Shown: piece after piece, positions 19,283 through 28,435 of the stretch | Numbering within the stretch: position 1 is the first letter of the stretch | How the letters are laid out: every line of letters begins with the position of its first letter | From: Leptolyngbya iicbica LK | Lineage (GTDB): Bacteria; Cyanobacteriota; Cyanobacteriia; Phormidesmidales; Phormidesmidaceae | Assembly: GCF_004212215.1 (NCBI RefSeq) | Contig: NZ_QVFV01000006.1 | Span: 1 to 64,000, forward strand | Direction: 5' to 3' | DNA length: 64,000 nucleotides | The notes under the pieces: model-generated | What the model was told of the DNA's origin: nothing | Database searches by the model: none | What the model saw: only the letters and a program-made list of their open reading frames with translations | Made by a program: the position numbers and the translations under genes

Positions 19283-19783
19283 ATGCGACGGTTGTTTGCA
19301 CTGGCTCTAGTAATTTCACTCTGGTTCGGCTTTGCAATGCCTGCATCTGCGAGCATCGCAGGTGACAACGTGTCTGGCCTGACCCCCTGTGGCGAAAATG
19401 CTGCCTTCCAGCAGCGTGCCGCTAACGCCACCACTGACCAAGCCAAAGCTCGATTCGAGTTTTATGGCAACTCTAGTTTGCTCTGCGGCGAAGATGGCCT
19501 GCCCCACTTGATTGTGGATGGCGACTTGGCTCATCTGGGCGAATTCATCATTCCGAGTCTGCTGTTCTTGTACATCGCTGGCTGGATTGGCTGGGTGGGT
19601 CGCGCTTATCTGATTGCAGTGCGCGATGAAAAAAGCCCCGAAGAAAAAGAGATCATTATCGACGTGCCTTTGGCCGTCAAGTGCTCGATTTCTGGCTTTG
19701 CTTGGCCTTTAGCTGCGGTTAAAGACATGCTCAGTGGCGCAATGTTCGCTAAGGATGATGAGATCACTGTGTCTCCTCGTTAG
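19283..19783 (+). CDS. psaF: Photosystem I subunit III PsaF
   Basis: A 166-residue precursor. Residues 1-~24 are a lumen-targeting signal ([20 protein letters not shown]) and the mature protein begins SIAGDNV. The family stretches SGLTPCGEN and [14 protein letters not shown] are present, with the two lumenal cysteines. They are followed by the membrane helix around [18 protein letters not shown] and the C-terminal [12 protein letters not shown]. PsaF is part of the plastocyanin/cytochrome c6 side of photosystem I. It is the first gene of psaF-psaJ-psaL. Confidence 0.98.
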   Translation: MRRLFALALVISLWFGFAMPASASIAGDNVSGLTPCGENAAFQQRAANATTDQAKARFEFYGNSSLLCGEDGLPHLIVDGDLAHLGEFIIPSLLFLYIAGWIGWVGRAYLIAVRDEKSPEEKEIIIDVPLAVKCSISGFAWPLAAVKDMLSGAMFAKDDEITVSPR

Positions 19784-19818
19784 ACATTTCGTTCATTCAC
19801 ACTTGTTGGAGAGCATTC

Positions 19819-19944
19819 ATGAGTAAAAACTTGCTGACCTATCTATCAACGGCTCCCGTGCTCGCGGCAGTTTGGATGGTCATCACAGCGGGTATTTTGA
19901 TCGAATTCAACCGCTTCTTTCCCGACTTACTGCTTCATCCTTAG
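19819..19944 (+). CDS. psaJ: Photosystem I subunit IX PsaJ (41 aa)
   Basis: A short frame of 41 codons plus stop begins at the ATG at 19819, 35 bases after psaF, with GGAGAG about 10 bases upstream. The peptide starts [17 protein letters not shown] and continues through a single transmembrane helix to [13 protein letters not shown]. These are the hallmarks of PsaJ, which neighbours PsaF in photosystem I. The position between psaF and psaL supports it. Confidence 0.97.
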   Translation: MSKNLLTYLSTAPVLAAVWMVITAGILIEFNRFFPDLLLHP

Positions 19945-20111
19945 GAAAAGGTTGTCTTGAGTTAGCGTGGGGCTTTTTGGTAATGCTCTGCGTTTATTCA
20001 AGTTCTAACTTTGCTTCCTTTAGGCTTGAAGCCATTTGTCGCTGGCAAGATTGCTGGTATTGAATTATTTGCTGTGTTGCGTTCATCTTCGAGAGTAGGA
20101 GAACTCAAATT

Positions 20112-20594
20112 ATGTCCGATGCGATTCAGCCAATGGGGGATCCCCAAATTGGCAACTTAGAAACCCCCTTGAATTCCTCTGGTTTTACCAAGGCATTCAT
20201 TGGGAATTTGCCCGCCTACCGCAAGGGGCTGTCGCCTCAGCGTCGCGGCTTAGAAGTGGGCATGGCTCATGGCTATTTGCTATACGGTCCGTTTGCGCTG
20301 CTTGGCCCCCTGCGGGATTCTGATATTCCCGGTTTGGCAGGCTTATTGGGCGCTGCTGGCCTGGTGGTGATTTTGACGGCTTGCCTCTCGATTTATTCGG
20401 GTGCAGGCGTTAATCCAGCGGTTTCGAAAACCACTGCACCGTTTACCCCGCCTGAAGCACTCAGCACCGATGAGGGCTGGAGTGAATTTGCGGGTGGCTT
20501 TTTGATTGGTGGCATTGGCGGCGCAACGTTTGCTTATCTGTTGGCGGCCAACATGTCTACCTTGTTAGCAGTTGTTTCCGGTGGACACAGTTAA
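20112..20594 (+). CDS. psaL: Photosystem I subunit XI PsaL
   Basis: The 160-residue protein has the PsaL pattern: NSSGFTKAFIGNLPAYRKGL at residues ~20-40, RRGLEVGMAHGYLLYGPF, then three hydrophobic segments including GLLGAAGLVVILTACLSIY and FAGGFLIGGIGGATFAYLL. PsaL connects photosystem I monomers into trimers or tetramers. AGGAGA lies ~11 bases before the ATG. A gap of 167 bases separates it from psaJ, and no psaI is seen beside it. Confidence 0.97.
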   Translation: MSDAIQPMGDPQIGNLETPLNSSGFTKAFIGNLPAYRKGLSPQRRGLEVGMAHGYLLYGPFALLGPLRDSDIPGLAGLLGAAGLVVILTACLSIYSGAGVNPAVSKTTAPFTPPEALSTDEGWSEFAGGFLIGGIGGATFAYLLAANMSTLLAVVSGGHS

Positions 20595-20623
20595 GTCGTT
20601 TCCATACCCTCAAACCTCTGCTG

Positions 20624-20653
20624 AAAAGGGCGTCTCTGGACGTCCTTTTTTTT
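20624..20653 (+). terminator. Intrinsic terminator after psaL
   Basis: An 11-bp stem, AAAAGGGCGTC (20624-20634) with GACGTCCTTTT (20639-20649, one wobble), has a 4-base loop and runs into eight T. It ends the psaF-psaJ-psaL unit. Confidence 0.85.
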
Positions 20654-20689
20654 GCCCAATTGTCGTAGGGGTTAAAGATGTGAGAACGG

Positions 20690-22063
20690 TCATGTGGGCC
20701 AGCTTTTTTGACCCATGATGTAGGTGGCGGCGATCGCGCGATCGTCGCCCATGATCACCAGGGAAAACACTAAATCAGCCAGGTCTGCCAAGGTTTTTGC
20801 CGTGGGTTGAGGATTGCGCAAGGTCAGCAGGGGAGTGGCCTGGGGGTTAAGGACAATGAAATCTGCTTCTTTGCCCGGGTCAAAGCTGCCGATTTTGTCT
20901 GCTAACCCTAATGCTTGCGCCCCCCCTAAAGTGGCTAAAAATAGGGCTTTGAAGGGCGAGAGTTGCTGATTGCGCAGCTGCGCCACTTTATAGGCTTCGT
21001 TCGCAGTTTGTAAGAGCGAGAAACTGGTGCCCGCACCGACATCAGTACCCAAGCCCAGTTTGACGGGATGATCGGCCGATTTGGCCTGCTCAAGTTTGAA
21101 TAAGCCACTGCCGAGAAACAGGTTGGATGTAGGACAAAAGGCGATCGCGGCCCGTGCCGCTGACAACCGCCGAAATTCTTCATCCGTTAGCTGGACACCG
21201 TGGGCAAAGACTGATTTCTCACCCACTAGTCCCGCTTGATCATAGGTGTCTAAATAGCAGTCACAGTCAGGAAACAGTTCGCGCACAAAACCCACTTCAT
21301 TCACATTTTCCGACAGGTGGGTGTGCAGATAGACACCGGGATATTCCCGCAGCAATTGTCCCGCTTTTTGCAACTGTTCTGGAGTGGAGGTGATGGCAAA
21401 GCGGGGCGTGACGGCATACAGCAGGCGATCGGTTTGGTGCCATTTTTCGATCAGCGCTTTACTGTCGGCATAGGCGGATTCGGGCGTGTCGCAGAGATAG
21501 TCGGGCGCATTGCGATCCATCATGACTTTGCCCGCAATCATGCGCAGGTGGCGGGCTTGCGCGGCGGCAAAAAAGGCATCTGCCGACTGGGGAAACACGG
21601 CGGCAAATACCAGAGCCGTCGTGGTGCCGTTGCGCAACAGTTCATCCAAAAAGCGATCGGCCATCTCGCGGGCAAAGTCTGGATCTTGGAATTTACGCTC
21701 TGTCGGGAACGTATATTTATTCAGCCATTCCAACAGTTGCTCGCCGTAGGCTGCCATCATGCCAATTTGCGGAAAGTGGATGTGGGTGTCGATGAACCCA
21801 GGCATGATGAGGCGATCGCGATAAACCTCAACGGGGATGTCCCCATAAAGTGCGGCCAGGGTGTCATAGGGGCCAAAGTCGCAAATATGGCCAGTGGCAT
21901 CCATCACCAACAGACCATCTGGCAAATAGCGGATACTCGCGGCCTCGTCGGTAAAGAAGGGATCAGCCACAAAATCTAAAAACGCTCCGCGCAGCCCGTG
22001 ACATGGTCCGCCCGTTTTGCTGTTGGTGGCTTGGTAGGCAGTAGCACTGGATTGAGAGGACAT
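20690..22063 (-). CDS. guaD: Guanine deaminase
   Basis: A 457-residue amidohydrolase that deaminates guanine to xanthine. The metal ligands are in PGFIDTHIHFPQ (residues ~80-90), HTHLSEN (~240) and the late GLGTDVGAG. The N-terminal GAFLDFVADPFF and the substrate-pocket stretch CPTSNLFLGSG fit guanine deaminases rather than other amidohydrolases. Length is typical. It is convergent with psaL. Purine salvage role inferred from the family. Confidence 0.93.
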   Translation of the reverse strand: MSSQSSATAYQATNSKTGGPCHGLRGAFLDFVADPFFTDEAASIRYLPDGLLVMDATGHICDFGPYDTLAALYGDIPVEVYRDRLIMPGFIDTHIHFPQIGMMAAYGEQLLEWLNKYTFPTERKFQDPDFAREMADRFLDELLRNGTTTALVFAAVFPQSADAFFAAAQARHLRMIAGKVMMDRNAPDYLCDTPESAYADSKALIEKWHQTDRLLYAVTPRFAITSTPEQLQKAGQLLREYPGVYLHTHLSENVNEVGFVRELFPDCDCYLDTYDQAGLVGEKSVFAHGVQLTDEEFRRLSAARAAIAFCPTSNLFLGSGLFKLEQAKSADHPVKLGLGTDVGAGTSFSLLQTANEAYKVAQLRNQQLSPFKALFLATLGGAQALGLADKIGSFDPGKEADFIVLNPQATPLLTLRNPQPTAKTLADLADLVFSLVIMGDDRAIAATYIMGQKSWPT

Positions 22064-22272
22064 GGCGCAAAGAGAGTGGGCAAACTGGCCAAGTGCTGAC
22101 TGACAGCAACAGGCGCATCAGTACCATACCGTGTCTATCGTGGGGCGATCGCCAACCCGGATACGGCGATCGCGGATTCTGCCGCCAGTCCAGGCGTCTG
22201 CGACTGATGCCCCTTTTCCATTCTCAGCATCCCTGGTTACATAGAGACTGTACTGTCTGAGCGTTGGAAACT

Positions 22273-22623
22273 ATGCCACTGATTAAAGTCCAGACCTCCT
22301 TGCCGACTCCCGAGCGGGACCAAATTGAAGCCATGCTCAAAGACTTGTCGAGCAGCCTCGCCGCTCATCTGGGCAAGCCCGAATCCTATGTGATGACGGC
22401 CTTTGAGGGCGATGTGCCGATGACCTTTGCCGGTACGACCGAACCGGTCTGTTATGTCGAGATTAAAAGTATCGGCACGATGGGTGCAAAAACAAAAAAG
22501 ATGAGTGCAGACTTTTGCACCAAGATTGAAGATACGCTCGGCGTGCCCAAAAGTCGCACCTACATTGAGTTTGCCGATGCCGCCGGGACCATGTGGGGCT
22601 GGAACGGCAGCACCTTTGGTTGA
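22273..22623 (+). CDS. MIF-family phenylpyruvate tautomerase-like protein
   Basis: 116 residues beginning MPLIKVQTS. The ATG at 22273 places Pro directly after Met, as required for the N-terminal catalytic proline of the tautomerase superfamily; a TTG at 22264 would mask it. The internal GKPESYVMTAFEGDVPMTFAGT and the C-terminal GVPKSRTYIEFADA, W-GWNGSTFG are the MIF/D-dopachrome tautomerase pattern. The protein is small, soluble and probably trimeric. The physiological substrate in cyanobacteria is not known. Confidence 0.93.
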   Translation: MPLIKVQTSLPTPERDQIEAMLKDLSSSLAAHLGKPESYVMTAFEGDVPMTFAGTTEPVCYVEIKSIGTMGAKTKKMSADFCTKIEDTLGVPKSRTYIEFADAAGTMWGWNGSTFG

Positions 22624-22822
22624 TATAGCAATCCGCAGTCAGGTGCAGAGAGCCCAAAGTTTAAAGCATGGGTATTGAATCCAAGTGTGGACAGCCGTCT
22701 CGGCTGTCCCGGCGCAGGCAAGATGACTGCGCGACAAAACTGAGATTTTATAAAATCCTGCTTCCTCGGCCCCTCGTTTTCTGCCAAAGACATGAACAAA
22801 GCTATCTGCGCAATGCCATATC
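22624..22822 (+). repeat. Dispersed repeat family 1, full-length copy
   Basis: The copy starts ATAGCAATCCGCAGTCAGGTG, contains GACAGCC-gtctc-GGCTGTC (a 7-bp hairpin at ~22690-22709), GCAGGCAAGATGACTGC and ATTTTATAAAAT, and ends near ATGAACAAAGCTATCTGCGC. It begins immediately after the stop of the tautomerase gene and lies between two convergent genes. Confidence 0.85.
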
Positions 22823-22872
22823 CGATGGCAAGCGGCTATTCATCCTATTAGCGATCGTCGGCTTGCCAGAGG

Positions 22873-24828
22873 TCAAAAAGGCACATCTTTGCCTGGCGAT
22901 GAGGACGGCTTTGAGCTGCCTTTCCCCTTGGTCTTGCGTTGTTTGTCTGCCGCTTGATCAGCCTCATCCGATAAATCGACAATTTGGCCGTTGAAAAATT
23001 CGGCAAAACTTTTCACTGCCCGATCCAAATCAGAAGCCGATTGCCAATGCTGAGCGACTGGGGGATCTGGTCGTGTGATGGCCGGAGGCGGCGGTGATGG
23101 TGGGGCAGACTCTGACGCCGCCGGGGCCGACTCTGGTGGGGCGGCGGGCGGCGGTGATGGTGACGAGCGATCGCTCTGGAGCGGCGGCGATGGAGGTGCC
23201 GGAGTCACCACCGGAGCACTCTCGGCGGGTGGAGCCCCCGCCACCTCGAGGGAAACTTTGACCGATTGATTGAGCAACTGCTGAAATGCCGCCTCAATAT
23301 TAGGCAGTTTCGACTGGGCCATTTTGAGCAGCTTGTCTGACCGGATGCCGACCCGGGCCGCTTTGCCGTCGTAATTGATCAAATGGCCTTGCTGTTGCAA
23401 CAGTGCCCGGGTGCCCATGGGCTTTACCTGAGCGATCACCTGGGCCCACAAAGCTACTAGATCAGGATGGTCGGCAGGCGCGGGAGCAGGAGTAGCTGGC
23501 GCGGCCGGACTGGCCGGAGAAGGCGAGGGGGGCGAACTCGCGACAGGAGCAGCGGGAACAGACTCGGCAGGTGGCGGGGCTACTGGCGGCGGCGGGGCGC
23601 TCGTTGGCGCGGCGGGTTGGGCCGTTGGAGTCGGGGACGGGGGGACGGGGGGGGACGGAGTCGCGACGGTTGATGCCGGAGGACGAGACGGTGGACGGGC
23701 AGGTGCCCCGACCCCGGTGGCAGGACTCACGTTAACCTGGGCCGACGGCAGCAGATTCATCAGCGTCACTTCTAGCCAGAGGCGTGGCTGCGTCGTATTG
23801 CGGAGTTGAGTCTCGGCTTCCCGCAGGGTCTTTTGGCCCGTGAGCAGTAGCGACAGCGGCAGCGACTGACTAAACTCTTTCATCGCTGCCCAAGTGGGGG
23901 GCGTCACCGGCACCAGGTCAGCCCGATCGCCCGCCGTTTTGGCAATAATCAGGTCGCGATAAAAGCCCGCTAGATTTTGCAGCACAATCATCGGTTCACG
24001 GCCCCGATCCATCAGGCGACGCACGGTGTCGAGGGTGGTGACGCCGTCATCGGTCGCAATCGCCTGCACCAGTTCCAGCAAATCTCGCTCGGGCACTGCC
24101 CCCACCAAATCCCACACCTTCTCCGCGCTGATGGGGGGCGCTAGCAAGCTCAACTGGTCCAGCAAGCTCTGGGCATCGCGCAAGCCGCCCTGGGCAATTT
24201 GCGCCACCAAGCGTACGGCCTCTTCGGTGATGTCAATGCTCTCCTGCTGAGCGATCGCCTGCAAGTGGCTCACCATCGCCTCTAGGGGAATGCGGCGAAA
24301 ATCGAACCGCTGACACCGAGAAATAATTGTCGGCAGCACCCGCTGCGGATCCGTGGTCGCTAAGACAAAAATCACGTGCTCTGGCGGCTCTTCCAGCGTC
24401 TTGAGCAAAGCGTTAAACGCCGCCGTGCTGAGCATGTGACACTCGTCGATCACATAGACCTTAAAGCGGCACTGCACCGGAGCAAATTGCGCCCGCTCAA
24501 TCAGTTCACGAATATTGTCGACGCCCGTATTGCTGGCGGCATCAATTTCCACAATGTCGAGAATGGAGCCATTGCTGATGCCCCGACACACATCGCACTG
24601 ACCACAGGGATGCGGATCGGGTTGCCCCTGGGTAAGGCAATTGAGCGATTTCGCCAAGATGCGCGCACTGGAAGTTTTGCCCGTGCCCCGAGGTCCGCAG
24701 AACAAATACGCTGGGGCAATGCGCTGCTGCTCCAGCGCGTGGCTCAAGGTTTGGGCGATCGCATCTTGCCCTACCAACTCGGTAAAGGTTTGGGGGCGAT
24801 ATTTGTGGTGCAGTGGCTCATATCCCAT
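22873..24828 (-). CDS. dnaX: DNA polymerase III subunit gamma/tau
   Basis: A 651-residue clamp-loader subunit. Walker A GPRGTGKTSSARILAKS is near residue 45. Next come a four-Cys zinc module (CLTQGQPDPHPCGQCDVC), the DECHML Walker B and an SRC sensor (PTIISRCQRFDF). These form the ATPase core to ~370. The remainder has two long Pro/Ala/Ser-rich linkers (about 375-480 and 555-615) around a conserved tau-like domain (~480-545: LWAQVIAQVKPMGTRALLQQ). No intein interrupts it. It is convergent with the tautomerase gene, with a family 1 repeat between. Confidence 0.96.
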   Translation of the reverse strand: MGYEPLHHKYRPQTFTELVGQDAIAQTLSHALEQQRIAPAYLFCGPRGTGKTSSARILAKSLNCLTQGQPDPHPCGQCDVCRGISNGSILDIVEIDAASNTGVDNIRELIERAQFAPVQCRFKVYVIDECHMLSTAAFNALLKTLEEPPEHVIFVLATTDPQRVLPTIISRCQRFDFRRIPLEAMVSHLQAIAQQESIDITEEAVRLVAQIAQGGLRDAQSLLDQLSLLAPPISAEKVWDLVGAVPERDLLELVQAIATDDGVTTLDTVRRLMDRGREPMIVLQNLAGFYRDLIIAKTAGDRADLVPVTPPTWAAMKEFSQSLPLSLLLTGQKTLREAETQLRNTTQPRLWLEVTLMNLLPSAQVNVSPATGVGAPARPPSRPPASTVATPSPPVPPSPTPTAQPAAPTSAPPPPVAPPPAESVPAAPVASSPPSPSPASPAAPATPAPAPADHPDLVALWAQVIAQVKPMGTRALLQQQGHLINYDGKAARVGIRSDKLLKMAQSKLPNIEAAFQQLLNQSVKVSLEVAGAPPAESAPVVTPAPPSPPLQSDRSSPSPPPAAPPESAPAASESAPPSPPPPAITRPDPPVAQHWQSASDLDRAVKSFAEFFNGQIVDLSDEADQAADKQRKTKGKGSSKPSSSPGKDVPF

Positions 24829-25289
24829 AGTTCTAAGATACTGGGAGACCGCGAGGTTGGTGAATTTTGGGCCGCAAAAACTGAGGAACTATCGTCGCTC
24901 TCCCGAAATCCAGACTGCAACATCAACATCGCCTTAACGGCCCTGGTGAATTGCTCATGTGCCACCGCCTAACGGAATTGCACTCATGGGCTGCTGTCTT
25001 GATCCTCGTTAGAGGCATGAAACTTTCCATCAAGCTGGCGGCTCTTACGGGCCTCTCTTGCGCCAAAGTGCCAGCATCGATACCAGGGAGAAAGACTGCG
25101 CAGCTGAGCTCTAAGTCGCTGCCGGACTGGCGATCGAAACCACAGCCTGGATATAAAGTTAATCGCATTAGTGTGATGTAGGTCACATTTGGGCAAGATA
25201 ATGAGAGATAGCCCCTGAATGTTAAGAACCTTTGCGCATCAATAATCAAGACGGGATCAGCTCTCGTTATTAGCGTCACACCTAATTTC
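24829..25289. other. Divergent promoter region of dnaX and the GGDEF/EAL gene
   Basis: Some 460 bases hold no supported gene. A minus-strand frame (24923-25369) overlaps the GGDEF/EAL start and has no family features. The region carries the CRP-type palindrome at 25172-25187. A GATAAT hexamer lies at 25197-25202, with a second -10-like CAATAAT near 25239-25245. No Shine-Dalgarno is evident before the ATG at 25290. Confidence 0.5.
25172..25187. promoter_or_regulatory. Perfect CRP/SYCRP1-type palindrome
   Basis: TGTGA-TGTAGG-TCACA matches the consensus TGTGA-N6-TCACA at all ten arm positions. It lies 103 bases upstream of the GAF-GGDEF-EAL start codon. In Synechocystis, SYCRP1 binds this consensus in a cAMP-dependent manner; that a homologue binds here is inference. 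Confidence 0.65.
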
Positions 25290-27932
25290 ATGAGTGTAAA
25301 AAAAATCGCCGCCCATATGCAGCCAGATTTCGAGATGCAAAATGCGTTGCACCGCATGACCAATCGCATTCGTCATTCGTTAGAGCTGCGAGAAATCTTA
25401 GAGGCGGCAGTCGTTGAAATCCGCGATTTTATTAACGTCGATCGCGTCAAAATTTATCGGTTCCACGCCGATGGCAGTGGCGAAGTAGTGGCGGAGTCGA
25501 TTGATGGTGAGCGACTGCCCACCCTACTCGGACTGAACTTTCCAGCCGAGGATATTCCTGAGCAGGCGCGGCAGCTATTTGTGAAGGCCCGAGCCCGCAT
25601 CGCGGTGGACGTCGTCTCTCAGCAACAAATCTGCAGCCAGCTCGACAATATGGACACCGGGGCCAGTCTCGAGATCGAGCAAATTCGCTATCACCCGGTT
25701 GATGCTTGCCATGTGGAATATCTGCAAAATATGGGAGTGTGTGCGTCGCTGGTGCTGCCCATTTTGCATCAACAGCAATTGTGGGGCCTCTTGGTGGCTC
25801 ACCACACCGAATCTCGTGACTATAGCCCGTTAGAGTTACAGATCTTGCAGCTGTTGGTTGATCAGTTATCGATCGCGATCGCCCAGGCCCATCTACTCAT
25901 CCAAATGCGGCAACAGGTGACGCAAGAAGCCACCCTCAACCGCATTAACCAATGGCTGCATTCACCTCAGGATTTAGCCACCATTCATCAGTCGGTGCTG
26001 TCGGAGGCGATCGCCACCCTCAATGGTGTTGGCGGCAGGCTATACGTCAGTGCGTCCCCAACGGGCCAAGTCGCCCACCTGCACCATCAAGGCGAGCAAC
26101 CCACCCTCGCCGATCTTGAGGAAAGCCCCTTTTGGCAGCAAGCCATGGGGATGGACATCACCACGTCTGAACGCGAATCGCCCCCTGCCTTGACGCCGTT
26201 GACGCCGCTCTCTGCCGCTAATCACAATGTCTTTGAAACCGCTGATGCCCCCGTCCGGATTTACAGCATTGACGATTTATACCAAGTGTCGGAGTTGGCT
26301 GACCTGGCGATCGCCTTTGAGGGCACCCAGATTCGGTCGCTGTTGCTCGTGCCGCTCGCCTATCGGCATCAATGCATTGGGTGTCTGACCATCTTTCGTG
26401 CCGAAATCGAGACCGAACGCTTGTGGGCCGGACGAGTCGACCAAGACCCTCGCAACCATCGCCCTCGGGCCTCCTTTGAGGCTTGGCGCGAAGTGCGTCA
26501 GGGGGTGGCCCAAGCTTGGCAGCCCCATGAGCTGAAACTGGCCCAAACCATCGGCACCCACCTTTACATGTCCATCATGCAGCGCCGGATCGAAGAGGCC
26601 ATGCGACATCAGGCCTCGCACGACCCCCTCACGGGCTTGCCCAATCGCCTGCTGTTTAATGAACGCCTGGCATTAGCGCTCGCCAGTGCCCACCAGAGCG
26701 GCTCTTCGCTGGCAGTCATGTTCATTGATATGGATCGCTTTAAGGTGATTAATGACTCGCTGGGGCACGATACGGGCGATTTGCTGCTGCGACAGTTTGC
26801 CCAGCGCCTGACCCACAGCCTAAAACAGACGGACACTGTAGCCCGCTGGGGCGGCGATGAATTTACCGTGATTTTGCCGCAGATCCACTCCGGTCAACAG
26901 GCGACCTACATTGCAGAACGGATTATTCAATCATTACAAACACCGTTTTCTTGTAACGGTCATGATCTGCACATGACCACCAGTGTGGGCATTGCGATCG
27001 CCCCCTACGACGGACAGGATGCTGAAACCCTCTTAAAACATGCCGACACCGCAATGTATCGCGCCAAGCAGCAGGGCAAAAACCAGTTTCAACTCTATGC
27101 CCCTGAGATGAATGAAGCGGCGCTCGATCAATTAGTCTTGACGAATGATTTGCACCATGCGCTGCGCCGCCATGAACTGGTGCTGTATTACCAACCACAG
27201 GTCGATTTGCAAACGGGCCAGATTGTGGGGCTAGAGGCGTTGGTGCGTTGGCAACATCCAGAACGAGGCTTGCTGTCGCCCGGACAATTTATCCCGCTGG
27301 CGGAAGAGACGGGGCAGATTCACGCCATCAGTCAGTGGGTTTTGCACACGGCCTGCACCCACAACTACGCTTGGCAACAAGCCGGGCTGCCCCCCGTGCG
27401 AGTAGCGGTGAATCTCTCCGCCCAGCAGTTTCAAAATCATGACTTGCCGCGGCTGATTCAACGCACACTGCTGGAAACTGGCCTGCCCCCCCAACATCTG
27501 GAAGTGGAAATCACGGAAACGATCGCCATTGCGAATCCGGAGAAGGCAATCGCCATCTTGCAGCAACTCCGCCAGATGGGGGTGCAAACCGCGCTGGATG
27601 ATTTTGGGACGGGATATTCTTCACTCTCCATCCTGCAACAGTTTCCTCTCCATCAGTTGAAGATCGATCGAGCCTTCATTCGTCACCTGGCCCCCGGCAC
27701 CAAGGAAGCTGCCCTCGTGCGAGCGATCGTCAATTTAGGCCATGGCCTGGGCCTGACCCTCGTCGCCGAAGGGGTCGAGACTGTCGAGCAACAGACTTTT
27801 TTGCAGGCGATCGGATGTAATGCCATGCAGGGCTACTTATTTAGTCAGCCAGTATCCGCCGCTGCCATTCCCGATTTGCTGCAAGCAACCCTAGCCAGAA
27901 CATCGTCAACTAAGGCATGGAACTTGAATTAA
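25290..27932 (+). CDS. Bilin-type GAF, GGDEF and EAL protein (c-di-GMP turnover)
   Basis: An 880-residue soluble signalling protein. Residues ~20-205 are a phytochrome-like GAF with FPAEDIPEQARQLF and DACHVEYLQNMGV. Cys140-His141 is the position where cyanobacteriochromes attach a bilin, so light sensing is plausible. A second, weaker GAF spans ~210-425. The GGDEF domain (~440-600) has an intact RWGGDEF; the inhibitory site reads KQTD instead of RxxD. The EAL domain (~620-865) keeps EALVRW, DDFGTGYSSL, KIDRAFI and EGVET, so both cyclase and phosphodiesterase may be active. The last residues (GTWNLN-like KAWNLN) are encoded by a dispersed repeat. A perfect CRP site lies upstream. Confidence 0.93.
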   Translation: MSVKKIAAHMQPDFEMQNALHRMTNRIRHSLELREILEAAVVEIRDFINVDRVKIYRFHADGSGEVVAESIDGERLPTLLGLNFPAEDIPEQARQLFVKARARIAVDVVSQQQICSQLDNMDTGASLEIEQIRYHPVDACHVEYLQNMGVCASLVLPILHQQQLWGLLVAHHTESRDYSPLELQILQLLVDQLSIAIAQAHLLIQMRQQVTQEATLNRINQWLHSPQDLATIHQSVLSEAIATLNGVGGRLYVSASPTGQVAHLHHQGEQPTLADLEESPFWQQAMGMDITTSERESPPALTPLTPLSAANHNVFETADAPVRIYSIDDLYQVSELADLAIAFEGTQIRSLLLVPLAYRHQCIGCLTIFRAEIETERLWAGRVDQDPRNHRPRASFEAWREVRQGVAQAWQPHELKLAQTIGTHLYMSIMQRRIEEAMRHQASHDPLTGLPNRLLFNERLALALASAHQSGSSLAVMFIDMDRFKVINDSLGHDTGDLLLRQFAQRLTHSLKQTDTVARWGGDEFTVILPQIHSGQQATYIAERIIQSLQTPFSCNGHDLHMTTSVGIAIAPYDGQDAETLLKHADTAMYRAKQQGKNQFQLYAPEMNEAALDQLVLTNDLHHALRRHELVLYYQPQVDLQTGQIVGLEALVRWQHPERGLLSPGQFIPLAEETGQIHAISQWVLHTACTHNYAWQQAGLPPVRVAVNLSAQQFQNHDLPRLIQRTLLETGLPPQHLEVEITETIAIANPEKAIAILQQLRQMGVQTALDDFGTGYSSLSILQQFPLHQLKIDRAFIRHLAPGTKEAALVRAIVNLGHGLGLTLVAEGVETVEQQTFLQAIGCNAMQGYLFSQPVSAAAIPDLLQATLARTSSTKAWNLN

Positions 27933-27978
27933 GTGTGGACAGCCGTCTCGGCTGTTTCAGGCCATGCATGATGCCTAA
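27915..27978 (+). repeat. Dispersed repeat family 1, truncated copy overlapping a stop codon
   Basis: GGCATGGAACTTGAATTAAG continues into GTGTGGACAGCCGTCTCGGC and a GATGCCTAACG remnant, matching the middle third of the family. The first ~18 bases are the final codons and stop of the GGDEF/EAL gene. Confidence 0.7.
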
Positions 27979-28204
27979 CGCTCTCATGGCTGACGGTTTT
28001 GAATAGCCGTTGGGCGGATAACTATCGGCAATGTTCCGTCTCACAGCTTCATACCAATCGTCCATGATGCTGTCGCAACACCCCCAACGATAACAAGGGG
28101 CGATCGCTGAGGTGTTAGGGACCGGGTCTGTTTTTAGAGCAACGGTCTATGACGCGATCGCGCCACTCTGAACGATGTCAAGGGGGAGAGATTGCGAAAG
28201 GGCT

Positions 28205-28267
28205 AGGGGACGGGTCCCTTGGACAATTCCTGACCATCCTGATTGAACCGACAGGGACCCGTCCCCT
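28205..28267. repeat. Dispersed repeat family 2, 63-bp copy with perfect 15-bp arms
   Basis: The arm AGGGGACGGGTCCCT (28205-28219) is the exact reverse complement of AGGGACCCGTCCCCT (28253-28267), and the interior is CCTGACCATCCTGATTGAACC-like. Two other copies of exactly the same length lie at 48634 and 54975. Confidence 0.85.
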
Positions 28268-28435
28268 GAGGGAGCAGGCAATTCTCGGAAGTAGGACGAC
28301 AAACCCCGTCTCTTCAAAGCTCTTTTCCCAAAATTGGGCGAGGGGTTGGGGTGAGGGCCGAGGATCGCGGCAAAGTACAGAACTGAGGTAAGACACTAGT
28401 TCTGGGTTGCTCTTCAGTTTCGGGTGAGTCTCTGA

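Noticed and set aside
24923-25369. Minus-strand frame of 148 codons upstream of dnaX
   Set aside because: It overlaps the start of the GGDEF/EAL gene and the CRP palindrome and shows no protein-family features.
28149-28396. Short frames on both strands around 28.2 kb
   Set aside because: They are produced by the 63-bp inverted repeat and its GC-rich surroundings.
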